NCBI RefSeq assembly: GCF_039534165.1
Contig: NZ_BAAAUX010000019.1
Span: 434,001-498,000, forward strand
Source of the DNA: Saccharopolyspora_D taberi
GTDB taxonomy: Bacteria; Actinomycetota; Actinomycetes; Mycobacteriales; Pseudonocardiaceae
Length of the DNA: 64,000 bases
Direction: 5' to 3'
In this document: positions 52,239-62,790 of the stretch, piece after piece
Layout: each line of letters starts with the position of its first letter
How positions within the stretch are numbered: position 1 is the stretch's first letter
Made by a program: the position numbers and the translations under genes
Notes under the pieces: model-generated
What the model was told of the DNA's origin: nothing
Database searches by the model: none
Seen by the model: only the letters and a program-made list of their open reading frames with translations

Positions 52239-53210
52239 TCAGGTGGACGGCAGATGACGTGCCCGCGTCAACGCGGATTCAGCGCGTTGACGCACGTCAC
52301 AGGCCAGGTCGTCGGGACTGGAGACGCGGACCCGGCCGCCCTGCCCGAGCACCAGCCGCACCATCCAGGACCGGTCCGAGTAGCGCATCCGCACCCGGGC
52401 CCGGCCGCCCGGCAGCTCGGTGACCTCGTCCACCGGGTAGTACTCGGCGATCCAGCGGGCGTCCGGGTCCAGCTCCAGCTCCGCGACGGGCTGGTCCGGC
52501 ATCGGCCGGAACAGGCCGTCGGAGAAGTCCGCGGGCTCGGCCTCCGGCGGCGGCTGCGCGGGCTCGTCGAGGGCCTCGACGTCGTCGATGCGGTCCAGCC
52601 GGAACAACCGCATCCCGCCCGCCTGGCGGCACCACGCCTCCAGGTAGCTGCGGCCGTCGATGAGCAGCAGCCGCATCGGGTCCACGGTCCGCTCGCTGAT
52701 CTCGTCGCGCGAGGCGGTGTAGTAGCGCATCCGCAGCGCACGCCCCTGCGAGGTGGCCCGCTGCACCGTCTCCCGGACGCCCGGGCCCAGCGCGCCCTCC
52801 CGGCCCGCTAGCCCGACGACCACGCCCGCCGGACGGGCCTGGCCGACGGCGTTCTCCACCTTCGCCAGCGCCCGCTGCACCGCGTCGGTGTCGGCGACGC
52901 CCGGGGTGTCGGCCAGCGCCCGCAGCGCGACCAGCAGCGCGGTGGCCTCCGACGCGGTCAGCCGCAGCGGCCGGTTCATGCCCGCGTCGTAGGTGACGGT
53001 GACCGTCTCGCCCTCGAAGGACAGGTCGATCAGGTCGCCAGGGCCGTAGCCGGGCAGCCCGCACATCCACAGCAGTTCCAGGTCGCGCCGCAGCTGCTGC
53101 TCGCCGACCCCGAAGTCGGCCGCGGCGTCGGCGACCGGGATGCCCGGCCGGCTCAGCAGGTACGGCACCAGGGCGAGCAGCCGCGGCAGCCGGTCGGTCG
53201 CGCTCCTCAT
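52239..53210 (-). CDS. pafC: WYL-domain regulator PafC
   Basis: A 323-residue protein: winged helix (residues 5-60), WYL domain (about 135-230, with RYYTASRDEISERTVDPMRLLLIDGRSYLEAWC) and a WCX extension. With PafB it forms an activator of the LexA-independent DNA damage response of actinobacteria. The ATG at 53,210 overlaps the pafB stop (ATGA), fitting obligate co-expression. Confidence 0.92.
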   Translation of the reverse strand: MRSATDRLPRLLALVPYLLSRPGIPVADAAADFGVGEQQLRRDLELLWMCGLPGYGPGDLIDLSFEGETVTVTYDAGMNRPLRLTASEATALLVALRALADTPGVADTDAVQRALAKVENAVGQARPAGVVVGLAGREGALGPGVRETVQRATSQGRALRMRYYTASRDEISERTVDPMRLLLIDGRSYLEAWCRQAGGMRLFRLDRIDDVEALDEPAQPPPEAEPADFSDGLFRPMPDQPVAELELDPDARWIAEYYPVDEVTELPGGRARVRMRYSDRSWMVRLVLGQGGRVRVSSPDDLACDVRQRAESALTRARHLPST

Positions 53211-54193
53211 TCCCCAGGTTCCCCTCGGTCGCGTGCCGCGCCGAGGTGCGTCTCGTACACCGTCTTGCGCAGCGTGTCGGGTTCCAGCACGGCCACGTCC
53301 GGGCCGTACCCGGCAATCCAGGTCGCCGCCGAGTCCGGGTACACCAGGTCGAGTTCGACGATGTCGCCCGCGACGCCGTCCAGCTCCATCTCGCCGACCA
53401 CCGACGCCCGGCGCCGCAGCCCCTGCGCCCGGCCGCGCTCGACCCACAGCCTGGCCAGGGCGCTCGGTGAGGGCTCCCGCTCGTCACCGGCGACCACGCG
53501 CAGCAGGTCGACGTCGGCGGGGCGCTGCACGGCGTCCCGCGGCCCGAACGCCTTGACCTCCCCGCCCATCCGGGACAGCCGGAAGCAGCGCTCGGCCCGC
53601 CGGTCCCGGTCGTGGCCGACGAGGTACCAGCGGCCCCGCCACGACACCACGCCCCACGGCTCGACGGTGCGCTGCTGCGCCTCCTGGCTGCTCGGGCGCC
53701 GGTAGTCGAAGACCACCGCGCGGCCGGACTGCACCGCCGCCAGCAGCGGGCCGAACGCGGGCTCGCTGGTGCGGACCTTGGGCTCGATGGCCGCGGACGC
53801 CCGCTCGTCGACGTCGACCCCGGCGGCCCGCAGCTTCAGCAGCGCGCCGCGGGCGGCGCCCGTGAGCTCCGGCGAGTCCCAGAGCCGGACGGCCAGCGCG
53901 ACCGCGGCGGCCTCGTCCGGGCGCAGGTCGATATCGCCGAGCTCGTAGTCCCGGCGGGCGATGCGGTACCCGTCGGTGAGGTCGAACGCCGAGTTGCGCC
54001 CGGTTTCCAGCGGGATGCCCAGGTCTCGCAGCTCGGCCTTGTCCCGTTCGAAGGTCCGGAAGAACGCCTCGTCGCTGGGTGCGCCGGCGTAGCCCGGCAC
54101 GATGCTCCGGATCCGCTCCGCCGTGAGGTACTGGCGAGTGGACAGCAGGCACAACACCAGGTTCACCAGGCGTTCGGCACGCATAGTGGCCAC
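53207..54193 (-). CDS. pafB: WYL-domain regulator PafB
   Basis: A 328-residue partner of PafC with the same layout: winged helix (MRAERLVNLVLCLLSTRQYLTAERIR), WYL domain with VFDYRRPSSQEAQQRTVEPW and RWYLVGHDRDR, then WCX. Start at GTG 54,193; an ATG three codons later is possible. The pair is believed to sense single-stranded DNA during damage. Confidence 0.92.
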   Translation of the reverse strand: MATMRAERLVNLVLCLLSTRQYLTAERIRSIVPGYAGAPSDEAFFRTFERDKAELRDLGIPLETGRNSAFDLTDGYRIARRDYELGDIDLRPDEAAAVALAVRLWDSPELTGAARGALLKLRAAGVDVDERASAAIEPKVRTSEPAFGPLLAAVQSGRAVVFDYRRPSSQEAQQRTVEPWGVVSWRGRWYLVGHDRDRRAERCFRLSRMGGEVKAFGPRDAVQRPADVDLLRVVAGDEREPSPSALARLWVERGRAQGLRRRASVVGEMELDGVAGDIVELDLVYPDSAATWIAGYGPDVAVLEPDTLRKTVYETHLGAARDRGEPGE

Positions 54194-54221
54194 TTCGAAA
54201 CTCTAGCTCCACACCATGTGA

Positions 54222-54500
54222 TCAAGTGTTCGGGTCCGCGGACTCGACGCAGGCCACGCCGTCGCCGGTGAGCACGGCGGGCACCCGCGCGCCGGGCACG
54301 CCCGCCACGGCGCCGGTCAGGAAGCCGCGGTGGACCAGCCGCCGCGCCGTCGCCTGGTCGCTGAACAGCAGGCCGTCGACGTAGAGGTCCGGCTCGGAGC
54401 TGCAGGTCATCTCGACCCGCCCGGCGGCGACCGCGCGAAGGGCCGCGAGTTCTCGGTTGTTGAGTTCGGGGTCGTCGAGTTCGGACAGCACGCGGGACAC
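54222..54500 (-). CDS. Hypothetical protein upstream of pafB
   Basis: Predicted 92 residues from a GTG at 54,500 preceded by GGGGAGG; the frame extends further but without a ribosome site. It contains LDDPELNNRELAALRAVAAGRVEM, a helical, acidic segment, and two cysteines. No family is recognised. It lies 28 bases before pafB on the same strand, so it may be cotranscribed. Confidence 0.6.
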   Translation of the reverse strand: MSRVLSELDDPELNNRELAALRAVAAGRVEMTCSSEPDLYVDGLLFSDQATARRLVHRGFLTGAVAGVPGARVPAVLTGDGVACVESADPNT

Positions 54501-54839
54501 GGTCCCCACCTCCCCCTGGTGGTCGCCGGTTCCGGAGAACCGGATGTGGTCCTCACGTTCGGCGAAGCTCCCGGGTCGTCCCCAGCGCTGCGGTTTCCCC
54601 AGCCACCGCAAGCGTTCTCCGTGAGCAGTGCCGAGTACACCCGGCGGAGCCGGTGGCGGGCAGAGCAGAAATACCTGCCTCACGGGCCGTTTCCCACTCA
54701 TCCGTCCTCAGTGCACAGCTGTTCCCGGTGCACAGCGGTTCGATCCCCGCCACAACACCGGCTTGATTTCGATTGACACTGAAGGAATCGCGCGGGCAAA
54801 TATGATCGAGGGTGCCCGGAGGGCCCTAAGCTGGCCCAC
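54501..54839. other. Intergenic region between divergent genes
   Basis: No gene seen. TATGAT at 54,801 may be a -10 element for the dehydrogenase gene; TTGACA at 54,773 is 22 bases away, too far for a normal pair. Confidence 0.4.
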
Positions 54840-55544
<705 letters not shown>

Positions 55545-55553
55545 CACGCGGAA

Positions 55554-55585
55554 ACGTGGCAGGCGGGAAAACCCACCTGCCACGT
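55554..55585. terminator. Bidirectional terminator after the SDR gene
   Basis: ACGTGGCAGGCGGG and CCCACCTGCCACGT form a 14-base stem with one mismatch and an AAAA loop, between two convergent genes. Confidence 0.65.
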
Positions 55586-55595
55586 CCGCTCCCGG

Positions 55596-56204
55596 TCAGG
55601 CCACGAGGTTCGCGAAGACGATCACGTTGTCGCGGTAGCTGTGCGCCTTGCTGTCGAACGATCCCCCGCAGGTGATCAGCCGCAGCTGCGCGTCCGGTGT
55701 GCTGCCGTAGACCTCCCGGGTCGGGAAGGCCGACTTGGGCACCTGGACCACCTGCTGGACGCCGAACCGCGCGGTCGACCCGTCCTCCCGCTGCACGTCG
55801 ACGACGTCGCCGGGCCGCAGCTCGTGCAACCGGTTGAAGATCCCCTTCTGCCCGCCGCCGTCGACGTGCCCGGCGATCACCGCCGGACCCGCTTCGCCGG
55901 GGGTGGGCCCGCCCCGGTACCAGCCTGCCTGCTTGGGCTGCGACACCGGCGGCACCTGGAGCTCCTTGTTCCGGCCCAGCCCGAGCTCGACCAGCGACGA
56001 CTGCGCCCCGATCGCCGGGATGTCGACCGCCACCGGCTTGGACTCCGGCATCGCGGAGGCGGCCTGGACCCCGGCCTCCGGCTGGTAGGACGGCCCGCCG
56101 GACATCAGCGCCCAGCCGGACAGCAGCACCAGGAAGGTGAGGACGGTGACCGCCGCCGTGATCAGCAGGCGGCCCCCGTTCCGGCTCGTGTTCGTCGCGT
56201 TCAC
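55596..56204 (-). CDS. Class F-like sortase
   Basis: A 202-residue membrane-anchored transpeptidase. An N-terminal span ([19 protein letters not shown]) precedes the sortase barrel. Catalytic residues: His in VIAGHVDGG, Cys in [10 protein letters not shown], and Arg in [11 protein letters not shown]. The pattern fits the class F sortases of actinobacteria. The start overlaps the stop of the upstream cell-surface gene (ATGA), which is probably its substrate. Confidence 0.85.
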   Translation of the reverse strand: MNATNTSRNGGRLLITAAVTVLTFLVLLSGWALMSGGPSYQPEAGVQAASAMPESKPVAVDIPAIGAQSSLVELGLGRNKELQVPPVSQPKQAGWYRGGPTPGEAGPAVIAGHVDGGGQKGIFNRLHELRPGDVVDVQREDGSTARFGVQQVVQVPKSAFPTREVYGSTPDAQLRLITCGGSFDSKAHSYRDNVIVFANLVA

Positions 56205-57337
56205 GGCCTGCGCTCCTCGTCGTCCGTGCCGGTCACCCGGCGGCGCAGGACGTATCCGCCCACCGCGGTACCCGCGACCAGCGCGGCCCCGGCGGCCAGC
56301 AGGGTTCCGTCGGGCCCTTCCGCTCCGCCGCCACCGGTGTCGACCGAGCCCTGCGGGACTTCGGTCACCTGCGCGGCCTCGTCACCGGCGAAGGTGACGC
56401 CACCGGGCGCACCGCCCGTCGCGGGCTTGCCCGTGTCAGTTCCCGGATACGGGTACGGGCTCGGCCCCGGGTAGGGCTTCGGGTTCGGCTTGGGTTCCGG
56501 CTTCGGCTCAGGCTTGGGTTCCGGCTTGGGCTTCGGTTCCGGCTTGGGCTCAGGCTTCGGCTTGGGCTTCGGTTCCGGCTTGGGCTCAGGCTTCGGCTCG
56601 GGCTTCGGGTTCGGTTTCGGTTCCGGCTTCGGCTCGGGCTTTGGCTCGGGCTTGGGCTTGGGTTCCGGCTTGGGAATCGGCTCGCAGAGCTTCGGCTGGA
56701 TCTTGCAGATGTTGATCGGCGGCTTGGGAACCGGCGGCTTCGGTGGCGGCGGCGGAGGCGGAGGCTTCGGCGTATTGCCGCACACGAAGGGCAGTGGGAT
56801 CAGCTTGCAGATGTCGATCGGCGGCTTCGGGATCGGCGGCGGTGGCGGCGGAGGCGGGGGCGTGGGACCACCCGGCAGCCCCGGGATCCCGGGGATCCCC
56901 GGAAGCGGGATGCCCGGCAGCGGAATCCCCGGCAACGGGATACCTGGCAGCGGAATTCCGGGCAGGCCGGGCAGCGGGAGACCGGGCAGGAAGTTCTGCC
57001 TGCCGGGCTCCTGCTGGGTGCCCGAGTCACTGCCGGACTCGGTGCCCGAGCCGGACCCCGAAGAGCCCGAAGAGCCCGAAGAACCGGTGGAGCCCGAGTC
57101 CGAGCCCGAGCCGGAACCGCCCGAGCTGCTGCCCGAGCCACTGCCCGACCCCGAGCCGGAGCTGTCGCTCGAGGACGAACCGCTCCCGTAATCACCGGTA
57201 TCCCGGTGGAAACCGCCCAGGTCGCGGTGGATCCCGGCCGGGGAGGGCGCTGGTGCGGCGAGGGCAGTGGCCGGTGCCAGCGCGCAGCACGCCGCCCCCG
57301 CGAAGATCACCCCGAAGTTCCGCAACGTCTTGTTCAT
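56201..57337 (-). CDS. Secreted repeat-rich surface protein, probable sortase substrate
   Basis: A 378-residue protein from ATG 57,337. A signal peptide ([20 protein letters not shown]) is followed by a Ser/Gly-rich spacer, LPGIP repeats, a polyproline stretch, two small cysteine-bearing segments ([26 protein letters not shown]), then a long PEPK/PKPEP repeat, likely a wall-spanning stalk. The C-terminus has [15 protein letters not shown], a membrane span and a basic tail, the layout of a sorting signal but without LPXTG. It is coupled by ATGA to the sortase gene. Confidence 0.82.
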   Translation of the reverse strand: MNKTLRNFGVIFAGAACCALAPATALAAPAPSPAGIHRDLGGFHRDTGDYGSGSSSSDSSGSGSGSGSGSSSGGSGSGSDSGSTGSSGSSGSSGSGSGTESGSDSGTQQEPGRQNFLPGLPLPGLPGIPLPGIPLPGIPLPGIPLPGIPGIPGLPGGPTPPPPPPPPPIPKPPIDICKLIPLPFVCGNTPKPPPPPPPPKPPVPKPPINICKIQPKLCEPIPKPEPKPKPEPKPEPKPEPKPNPKPEPKPEPKPEPKPKPKPEPKPEPKPKPEPKPEPKPEPKPNPKPYPGPSPYPYPGTDTGKPATGGAPGGVTFAGDEAAQVTEVPQGSVDTGGGGAEGPDGTLLAAGAALVAGTAVGGYVLRRRVTGTDDEERRP

Positions 57338-57542
57338 GGACACTCTCGCAAATCCAGCCCCGAGGGGCGTCGGTCTCTTTGGATGGGCCCGCGTTGCCGC
57401 ATCGCCATGACCAGAAGAGTCGCGTCCTGGCGAGACCGATTCGATGGTGTCCGCACCCGAGGGCACGTGCCGGAACCCGAGAATCCGGAGGGTGCCGACC
57501 CCCACGAGGACCAGGGGGGCGACTTCGCCGCGCACCAGCGAA

Positions 57543-57580
57543 ACGGCGCGGCGCCCCCGGGATCGGAGGCGCCGCGCCGT
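57543..57580 (-). terminator. Terminator after pafA
   Basis: ACGGCGCGGCGCC and GGCGCCGCGCCGT are perfect 13-base arms around a 12-base loop, 26 bases past the pafA stop. No T-run. Confidence 0.65.
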
Positions 57581-57605
57581 CGCTCGTGCTTGCGGGTTGC
57601 TCGGG

Positions 57606-58964
57606 TTACAGGGAGCTGATCAGCCGCTCCACCCGCTCGTCGACCGCGCGGAACGGGTCCTTGCACAGCACCGTGCGCTGCGCCTGGTCGTTGAGCTTCA
57701 GGTGCACCCAGTCGACCGTGAAGTCCCGGCCCGCGGTCTGCGCCGCGGCGATGAAGTCACCGCGCAGCTTGGCCCGGGTGCTCTGCGGCGGCGTGTCCTT
57801 GGCCGCCTCGATCTCGCCGTCCTCGGTCGCCCGGTCCACCAGGTCCTTGCGCTGGAGCATGTCGAACAGGCCCCGGCCGCGCCGGATGTCGTGGTAGGCG
57901 AGGTCGAGCTGCGCGATGCGCGGGCTGGACAGCTCCAGGCCGTGCTTGTTGCGGTAGCGCTCCAGCAGCCGCAGCTTGATCGCCCAGTCCACCTCGCGGT
58001 CGATCAGCGAGTAGTCCTGCTTGTCGATCGCCTCCAGCGCCCGGCCCCACAGGTCGAGGATGCGCTCCGACATCGGGTCCGAACCGCGCCGGGCGACGTG
58101 GTCGACCGCGCGGCCGTAGTACTCGCGCTGGATGTCCAGCGCCGACGCCTCCCGGCCGCCCGCGAGCCGGACCGTGCGCCTGCCGGTCAGGTCGTGGCTG
58201 ATCTCGCGGATCGCGCGGATCGGGTTGTCCAGGCTGAAGTCCCGGAACTGCACGCCCTGCTCGACCATCTCCAGCACCAGGTTGGCCGCCCCCACCTTGA
58301 GCAGGGTGGTCACCTCGGACATGTTCGAGTCGCCCACGATGACGTGCAGCCGCCGGTACCGCTCGGCGTCGGCGTGCGGCTCGTCGCGGGTGTTGATGAT
58401 CGGCCGCGAGCGGGTCGTCGCGCTGGACACGCCCTCCCAGATGTGCTCGGCGCGCTGGGACAGGCAGTACACCGCGCCGCGCGGGGTCTGCAGCACCTTG
58501 CCCGCCCCGCAGATGAGCTGGCGGGTGACCAGGAACGGCAGCAGCACGTCGGCGATCCGGGAGAACTCGCCCGACCGGCCCACCAGGTAGTTCTCGTGGC
58601 AGCCGTAGGAGTTGCCCGCGGAGTCGGTGTTGTTCTTGAACAGGAAGATGTCGCCGCCGATGCCCTCGTCGGCGAGCCGCCGTTCGGCATCGATGAGCAG
58701 GTCCTCCAGGATCCGCTCCCCCGCCTTGTCGTGGGTCACCAGCTGGACGAGGTCGTCGCACTCGGCGGTCGCGTACTCCGGATGCGAGCCAACGTCGAGG
58801 TAGAGGCGGGCGCCGTTGCGCAGGAAGACGTTCGAGGAACGCCCCCACGACACGACCCGCCGGAACAGGTACCTGGCCACCTCGTCCGGAGAGAGCCGAC
58901 GCTGCCCGTGGAAGGTGCACGTGACCCCGAACTCGGTCTCGATGCCGAAGATCCTCCGCTGCAT
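57606..58964 (-). CDS. pafA: Pup ligase PafA
   Basis: A 452-residue carboxylate-amine ligase that joins the C-terminal glutamate of Pup to lysines of target proteins. Motifs: [13 protein letters not shown] at the start (ATP/Mg-binding Glu), [20 protein letters not shown], and [23 protein letters not shown]. It is related to Dop at 62,791, and both have the [10 protein letters not shown] motif. Length is as usual. Confidence 0.95.
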   Translation of the reverse strand: MQRRIFGIETEFGVTCTFHGQRRLSPDEVARYLFRRVVSWGRSSNVFLRNGARLYLDVGSHPEYATAECDDLVQLVTHDKAGERILEDLLIDAERRLADEGIGGDIFLFKNNTDSAGNSYGCHENYLVGRSGEFSRIADVLLPFLVTRQLICGAGKVLQTPRGAVYCLSQRAEHIWEGVSSATTRSRPIINTRDEPHADAERYRRLHVIVGDSNMSEVTTLLKVGAANLVLEMVEQGVQFRDFSLDNPIRAIREISHDLTGRRTVRLAGGREASALDIQREYYGRAVDHVARRGSDPMSERILDLWGRALEAIDKQDYSLIDREVDWAIKLRLLERYRNKHGLELSSPRIAQLDLAYHDIRRGRGLFDMLQRKDLVDRATEDGEIEAAKDTPPQSTRAKLRGDFIAAAQTAGRDFTVDWVHLKLNDQAQRTVLCKDPFRAVDERVERLISSL

Positions 58965-59169
58965 ATGTCCACACTAGGCGTATTTGCGTCAACCGGCGGT
59001 CCGCCGTTCGGGCTTCGTTGCGCGGGAAAACGGTGTCGCAGGGTGAGGTTCGTCCTGGTCATCACGCGATGACAGGGCCGCAAGGGCCTTTTTCCCGTTG
59101 TCCGGACGGCTCAACCGCACCCTCCGGGCCGGGCAGCCGCTGGTCGAACCCGCGGGTAACGTCGCCCGC

Positions 59170-60648
59170 GTGCTGGACAGGTTTCGCGAGGTCGTCAACC
59201 GCGGCGACCGCAGGCTGGCGCGGCGCAGCGCCCGGTTGCCCGCCTCCCCGGCCGACCGCGGTCTCAAGGCCCTGACCACCGCCGCCGACCACAGCGTGCT
59301 GTGGCTGACCACCGCCGCGCTGCTGGCCTGCCGCAAGGGCCCGACCCGGCGGGCGGCGCTGCGCGGCGTGGCCGCCATCGCCGGCGCCAGCGCGACCGCG
59401 AACCTGGTCGGCAAACCGCTGTTCCCGCGCAGGCGCCCGGCGGCCGAGCTGATGCCCCGGCACCGGAGGCTCAGCGACCCGCCCACGTCGTCGTCGTTCC
59501 CGTCCGGCCACGCCGCCTCGGCCGCCGCATTCGCCACAGCCGTCACGATGGAGTCCCCCGCGACCGGGGCGGTCGTCGTCCCGGTCGCGGCGGCTGTCGC
59601 CTACTCCCGAGTCCACACCGGGGTGCACTGGCCGACCGACGTGCTGTGCGGCGCGGCCGTCGGGGCGGGGATGGCCTGGGGCACCAGGCACTGGTGGCCG
59701 CTGCGGCCGGACGAGCCCGCGGCCAGCGAGCACCCGTCGGAGGTGCCGGCGCTGGAGGACGGCGAAGGCATGCTGGCCCTGGTCAACCCCGGGTCCGGCA
59801 ACGGCCAGCTCGACCCCGAGGACTGGATCTGCCAGAACTGGCCGAAGGCCGTGATCGTGCACCCCGAGCCGGCGGAGGACCTGGTCGAGGGGCTGCACCA
59901 GCGGCTCGACCAGGCAGGCGGCTCCGTCCGCGCGCTGGGGGTCGCCGGGGGCGACGGCACCGTGGCCGCGGTGGCGTCGGTGGCGACCGAGTACGGGCTG
60001 CCGCTGGCCGTGGTGTCCGCGGGCACGCTCAACCACTTCGCCCGCGACATCGGGGTGGAGGACCTGGCCTCGGTCGCCGACTCGGTCGCGAGCGGATCCG
60101 GCGCCACCGTCGACCTGGGCGGGGTCGCCATCGACGACCGGCCCACCGACTGGTTCATCAACACCGCCAGCCTCGGCGGCTACCCGGACATGGTGCGCTT
60201 CCGCGAGAAGTGGGAACCGCGCTGGGGCAAGTGGCCCGCCGCGGCGATGGCGCTGATCCGGGTGCTCTACGAGTCCAGCCCGCTCGACGTGGAAATCGAC
60301 GGCCGGCACCACCGGGTCTGGGTGCTGTTCGTCGGCAACGGCGCCTACGCACCGCACGGCTTCGCGCCCGCGTGGCGCCCCCGTCTGGACAACGGGACGC
60401 TGGACGTGCGGATGGTCCGCGCCGACCGCCGCTTCTCCCGGCTGCGCTTCGTGCTCGCGGCGATGACGGGCGCGCTGCACAGCAGCCACATCTACGTCGA
60501 GCGCCGGGTGTCCACGATGGACGTCGTGGTCCGCGGGACGCCGGTGGCGCTGGCCACCGACGGCGAGGTGCACGAGCCCGGCACGCGGTTCTCGTTCACC
60601 GCGCACGAGAACGTGCTGAGCGTCTACCGTCCGGCCACAGTGGACTGA
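59170..60648 (+). CDS. PAP2 phosphatase - diacylglycerol kinase fusion
   Basis: Predicted 492 residues from a GTG at 59,170; a TTG at 59,098 would add 24. The N-terminal half is a PAP2 phosphatase: K-x-x-x-x-x-x-RP in KPLFPRRRP, FPSGHAAS and SRVHTGVHWPTD. The C-terminal half is a lipid kinase: NPGSGNG, VAGGDGTVAAV and AGTLNHFARD. Such fusions are known in actinobacteria and may act on undecaprenyl or glycerol lipids. It converges on prcA with one base between stops. Confidence 0.88.
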   Translation: MLDRFREVVNRGDRRLARRSARLPASPADRGLKALTTAADHSVLWLTTAALLACRKGPTRRAALRGVAAIAGASATANLVGKPLFPRRRPAAELMPRHRRLSDPPTSSSFPSGHAASAAAFATAVTMESPATGAVVVPVAAAVAYSRVHTGVHWPTDVLCGAAVGAGMAWGTRHWWPLRPDEPAASEHPSEVPALEDGEGMLALVNPGSGNGQLDPEDWICQNWPKAVIVHPEPAEDLVEGLHQRLDQAGGSVRALGVAGGDGTVAAVASVATEYGLPLAVVSAGTLNHFARDIGVEDLASVADSVASGSGATVDLGGVAIDDRPTDWFINTASLGGYPDMVRFREKWEPRWGKWPAAAMALIRVLYESSPLDVEIDGRHHRVWVLFVGNGAYAPHGFAPAWRPRLDNGTLDVRMVRADRRFSRLRFVLAAMTGALHSSHIYVERRVSTMDVVVRGTPVALATDGEVHEPGTRFSFTAHENVLSVYRPATVD

Positions 60649-60649
60649 G

Positions 60650-61378
60650 TCAGCTCTTCTCGTCGTCGCTTCCGGACTCCGGCTCGTCCTGCTTGGGCAG
60701 CAGCGCTTTCAGCGCCGCGCCGGTGATCCGGCGGAAGGTGCGGTTCGGCTTGGCGCGGTCGAGCACCGCGACCTCCAGCTGCCCGGCGCCGAGCTCCCGC
60801 GAGCCCTCCCCACCGGTCGACAACGCCCGGATCGCGACCTCGGCGGCAGCGGCCAGCTCCAGGCCTTCGGTGAAGGAGTCCTTCAGCGCGGTGGTGATGG
60901 TGTCGGCCTGGCCGCCCATCACCACGAACTGCGGCTCGTCGACGATCGAACCGTCGTAGGTCAGCCGGTAGAGCTGGTCGGAGTCGGCGGTCTGGCCGAC
61001 CTCGGCGACGCAGATCTCGACCTCGAACGGCTTGATCTGCTCGGTGAAGATCGCGCCGAGGTGCTGGGCGTAGGTGTTGGCCAGCGCCCGGCCGGTGACG
61101 TCGCGGCGGTCGTAGGAGTAGCCGCGCACGTCGGCGATGCGGACCCCGGCCACCCGCAGGCTCTCGAACTCGCTGTAGCGGCCGACCGCGGCGAAGCCGA
61201 TCCGGTCGTAGATCTCGGAGACCTTGTGCAGCGTCGTCGACGGGTTCTCGGCGACGAACAGCACGCCACCCGCGTACTTCAGGACCACCACGCTGCGTCC
61301 CCGCGAGATGCCCTTGCGGGCGAGCTCGGAACGCTCCCGCATCAACTGCTCGGGAGAGGTGTAGAACGGCATCGTCAC
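60650..61378 (-). CDS. prcA: Proteasome subunit alpha
   Basis: A 242-residue alpha subunit. The N-terminal gate helix is [26 protein letters not shown], and the fold continues with [28 protein letters not shown]. It forms the outer rings of the 20S core and docks the Mpa/ARC ATPase. It follows prcB by 63 bases. The tail is acidic and proline-poor and ends DDEKS. Confidence 0.95.
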   Translation of the reverse strand: MTMPFYTSPEQLMRERSELARKGISRGRSVVVLKYAGGVLFVAENPSTTLHKVSEIYDRIGFAAVGRYSEFESLRVAGVRIADVRGYSYDRRDVTGRALANTYAQHLGAIFTEQIKPFEVEICVAEVGQTADSDQLYRLTYDGSIVDEPQFVVMGGQADTITTALKDSFTEGLELAAAAEVAIRALSTGGEGSRELGAGQLEVAVLDRAKPNRTFRRITGAALKALLPKQDEPESGSDDEKS

Positions 61379-61441
61379 GACAGTGCACTCCTGGTCGGAT
61401 CGGTCGCCCGCGGCGAGGTTGACGGCGATCGGGGGCGGGGG

Positions 61442-62296
61442 TCAGCCGCCCGGGTTCTCCATGCGGCCGTTGACGACCTCGGTCGCGATCTCGGCGGCCC
61501 GCTCCTCGGACAGCCGGTTCGCGCCCTCGGCGCCGGTGATGGTGATGATCGACGGGTAGATCCGGCGGGACAGGTCCGGGCCGCCGGTCGCGGTGTCGTC
61601 GTCGGCGGCGTCGTAGAGCGCCTCGACGGCGTTGCGCACCGCGGTGTCGGCGTCGGCCTCCGGGTCGAAGCGCTTCTTCAGCGCCGATTTCGCGAACAGC
61701 GAACCGGAACCGACCGCGTGGTAGCCGCCCAGCTCGTTGTAGCGCCCGCCGGTGATGTCGTAGGAGACGATCCGCCCGGCCGTGGCCGGGTCGTCGGCGT
61801 CGACGTCGAACCCGGCGAACAGCGGCACCACCGCCAGGCCGGCCATCGCGCCCTGGAGGTTGCCGCGCAGCATGGTGGCCAGCCGGTTGGCCTTGCCGTC
61901 CAGCGACAACGACACGCCTTCGAGCTTCTCGTAGTGCTCCAGCTCGATCGCGTAAAGCCGCACCATCTCCAGCGCGACGCCCGCCGTGCCCGCGATGCCG
62001 ACGGCGGAGTAGTCGTCGGTGACGTAGAGCTTCTCCATGTCCCGCTGGGCGATCAGGTTGCCCATGGTCGCGCGCCGGTCACCGGCCAGCAGGACGCCGC
62101 CGTTGAAGGTCATGGCGACGATGGTGGTTCCGTGCGGGGCCTCCACGACCCCGTCCGGGACCGGGCGGCCGCCCGGCACCAGCTCGGGAGCGGTGGTGCG
62201 GAGGAAGTCGGCGAACGACGACGACCCCGGGGTGAGGTAGGCGGCGGGCAGGGCCTGACCCGGGAACCGGGCCGAGCTGGATTCCATCGGCGACAT
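61442..62296 (-). CDS. prcB: Proteasome subunit beta
   Basis: A 284-residue catalytic subunit from ATG 62,296 with AGGAGA upstream. A 56-residue propeptide ends at APHG; the mature protein would begin with Thr57 (TTIVAMTF), the nucleophile, as in Mycobacterium tuberculosis. Other site residues are in [14 protein letters not shown]. It is downstream of pup in the usual order. Confidence 0.95.
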   Translation of the reverse strand: MSPMESSSARFPGQALPAAYLTPGSSSFADFLRTTAPELVPGGRPVPDGVVEAPHGTTIVAMTFNGGVLLAGDRRATMGNLIAQRDMEKLYVTDDYSAVGIAGTAGVALEMVRLYAIELEHYEKLEGVSLSLDGKANRLATMLRGNLQGAMAGLAVVPLFAGFDVDADDPATAGRIVSYDITGGRYNELGGYHAVGSGSLFAKSALKKRFDPEADADTAVRNAVEALYDAADDDTATGGPDLSRRIYPSIITITGAEGANRLSEERAAEIATEVVNGRMENPGG

Positions 62297-62445
62297 CGTC
62301 TCCTGCTCGAAGTTTCGGTTGCACTCTAGCCGTGGTCCTGCCACACCGGACGTTCCGCGAGGATCCGGTGCGGCGTCGGACGGTCAGGTTCGCACCCGGA
62401 CGGCGCCGGACCGGTCACGCCGGTCCGGGTCGTCCGGGCTGGGGA

Positions 62446-62637
62446 CTACTGACCGCCCTTCTGGACGTACGCGCGGACGAAGTCCTCGGCGTTCTCCTCC
62501 AGGACGTCGTCGATCTCGTCCAGGATGGCGTCGACGTCCTCGCCGAGCTTCTCGCGACGTTCCTGACCGGCGGCCTCCGGCCCCGATTCCTCTTCGCCGT
62601 CGCCGCCGCCGTGCCGCTGAACCTTTTCCTGGGACAT
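62446..62637 (-). CDS. pup: Prokaryotic ubiquitin-like protein Pup
   Basis: A 63-residue disordered tag from ATG 62,637. It is rich in Glu and Gly, has the helix DAILDEIDDVLEENAEDFVRAYV that binds the proteasomal ATPase, and ends KGGQ. The final Gln means it must be deamidated by Dop before ligation by PafA. Length is close to the usual 64. Confidence 0.96.
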   Translation of the reverse strand: MSQEKVQRHGGGDGEEESGPEAAGQERREKLGEDVDAILDEIDDVLEENAEDFVRAYVQKGGQ

Positions 62638-62790
62638 CTTGCCTCCCGGTGGTCGCCTTCCGAGGACACCGGCTTCAGTGCCGCGCATCCATGGTGTGAA
62701 CACTACCCATCCGACCACCCGTTCGCCCACAGCCATGCGGGCGTCTTTTCGATCTTTCCCCGCCCGCTGACGTGCACGAAACGTGGTGTT

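Noticed and set aside
56490..57191. A glycine-rich plus-strand frame (GSGFGSGLG repeats)
   Set aside because: It is the reverse reading of the PEPK repeat codons of the surface protein; the minus strand has the signal peptide, sorting signal and sortase coupling.
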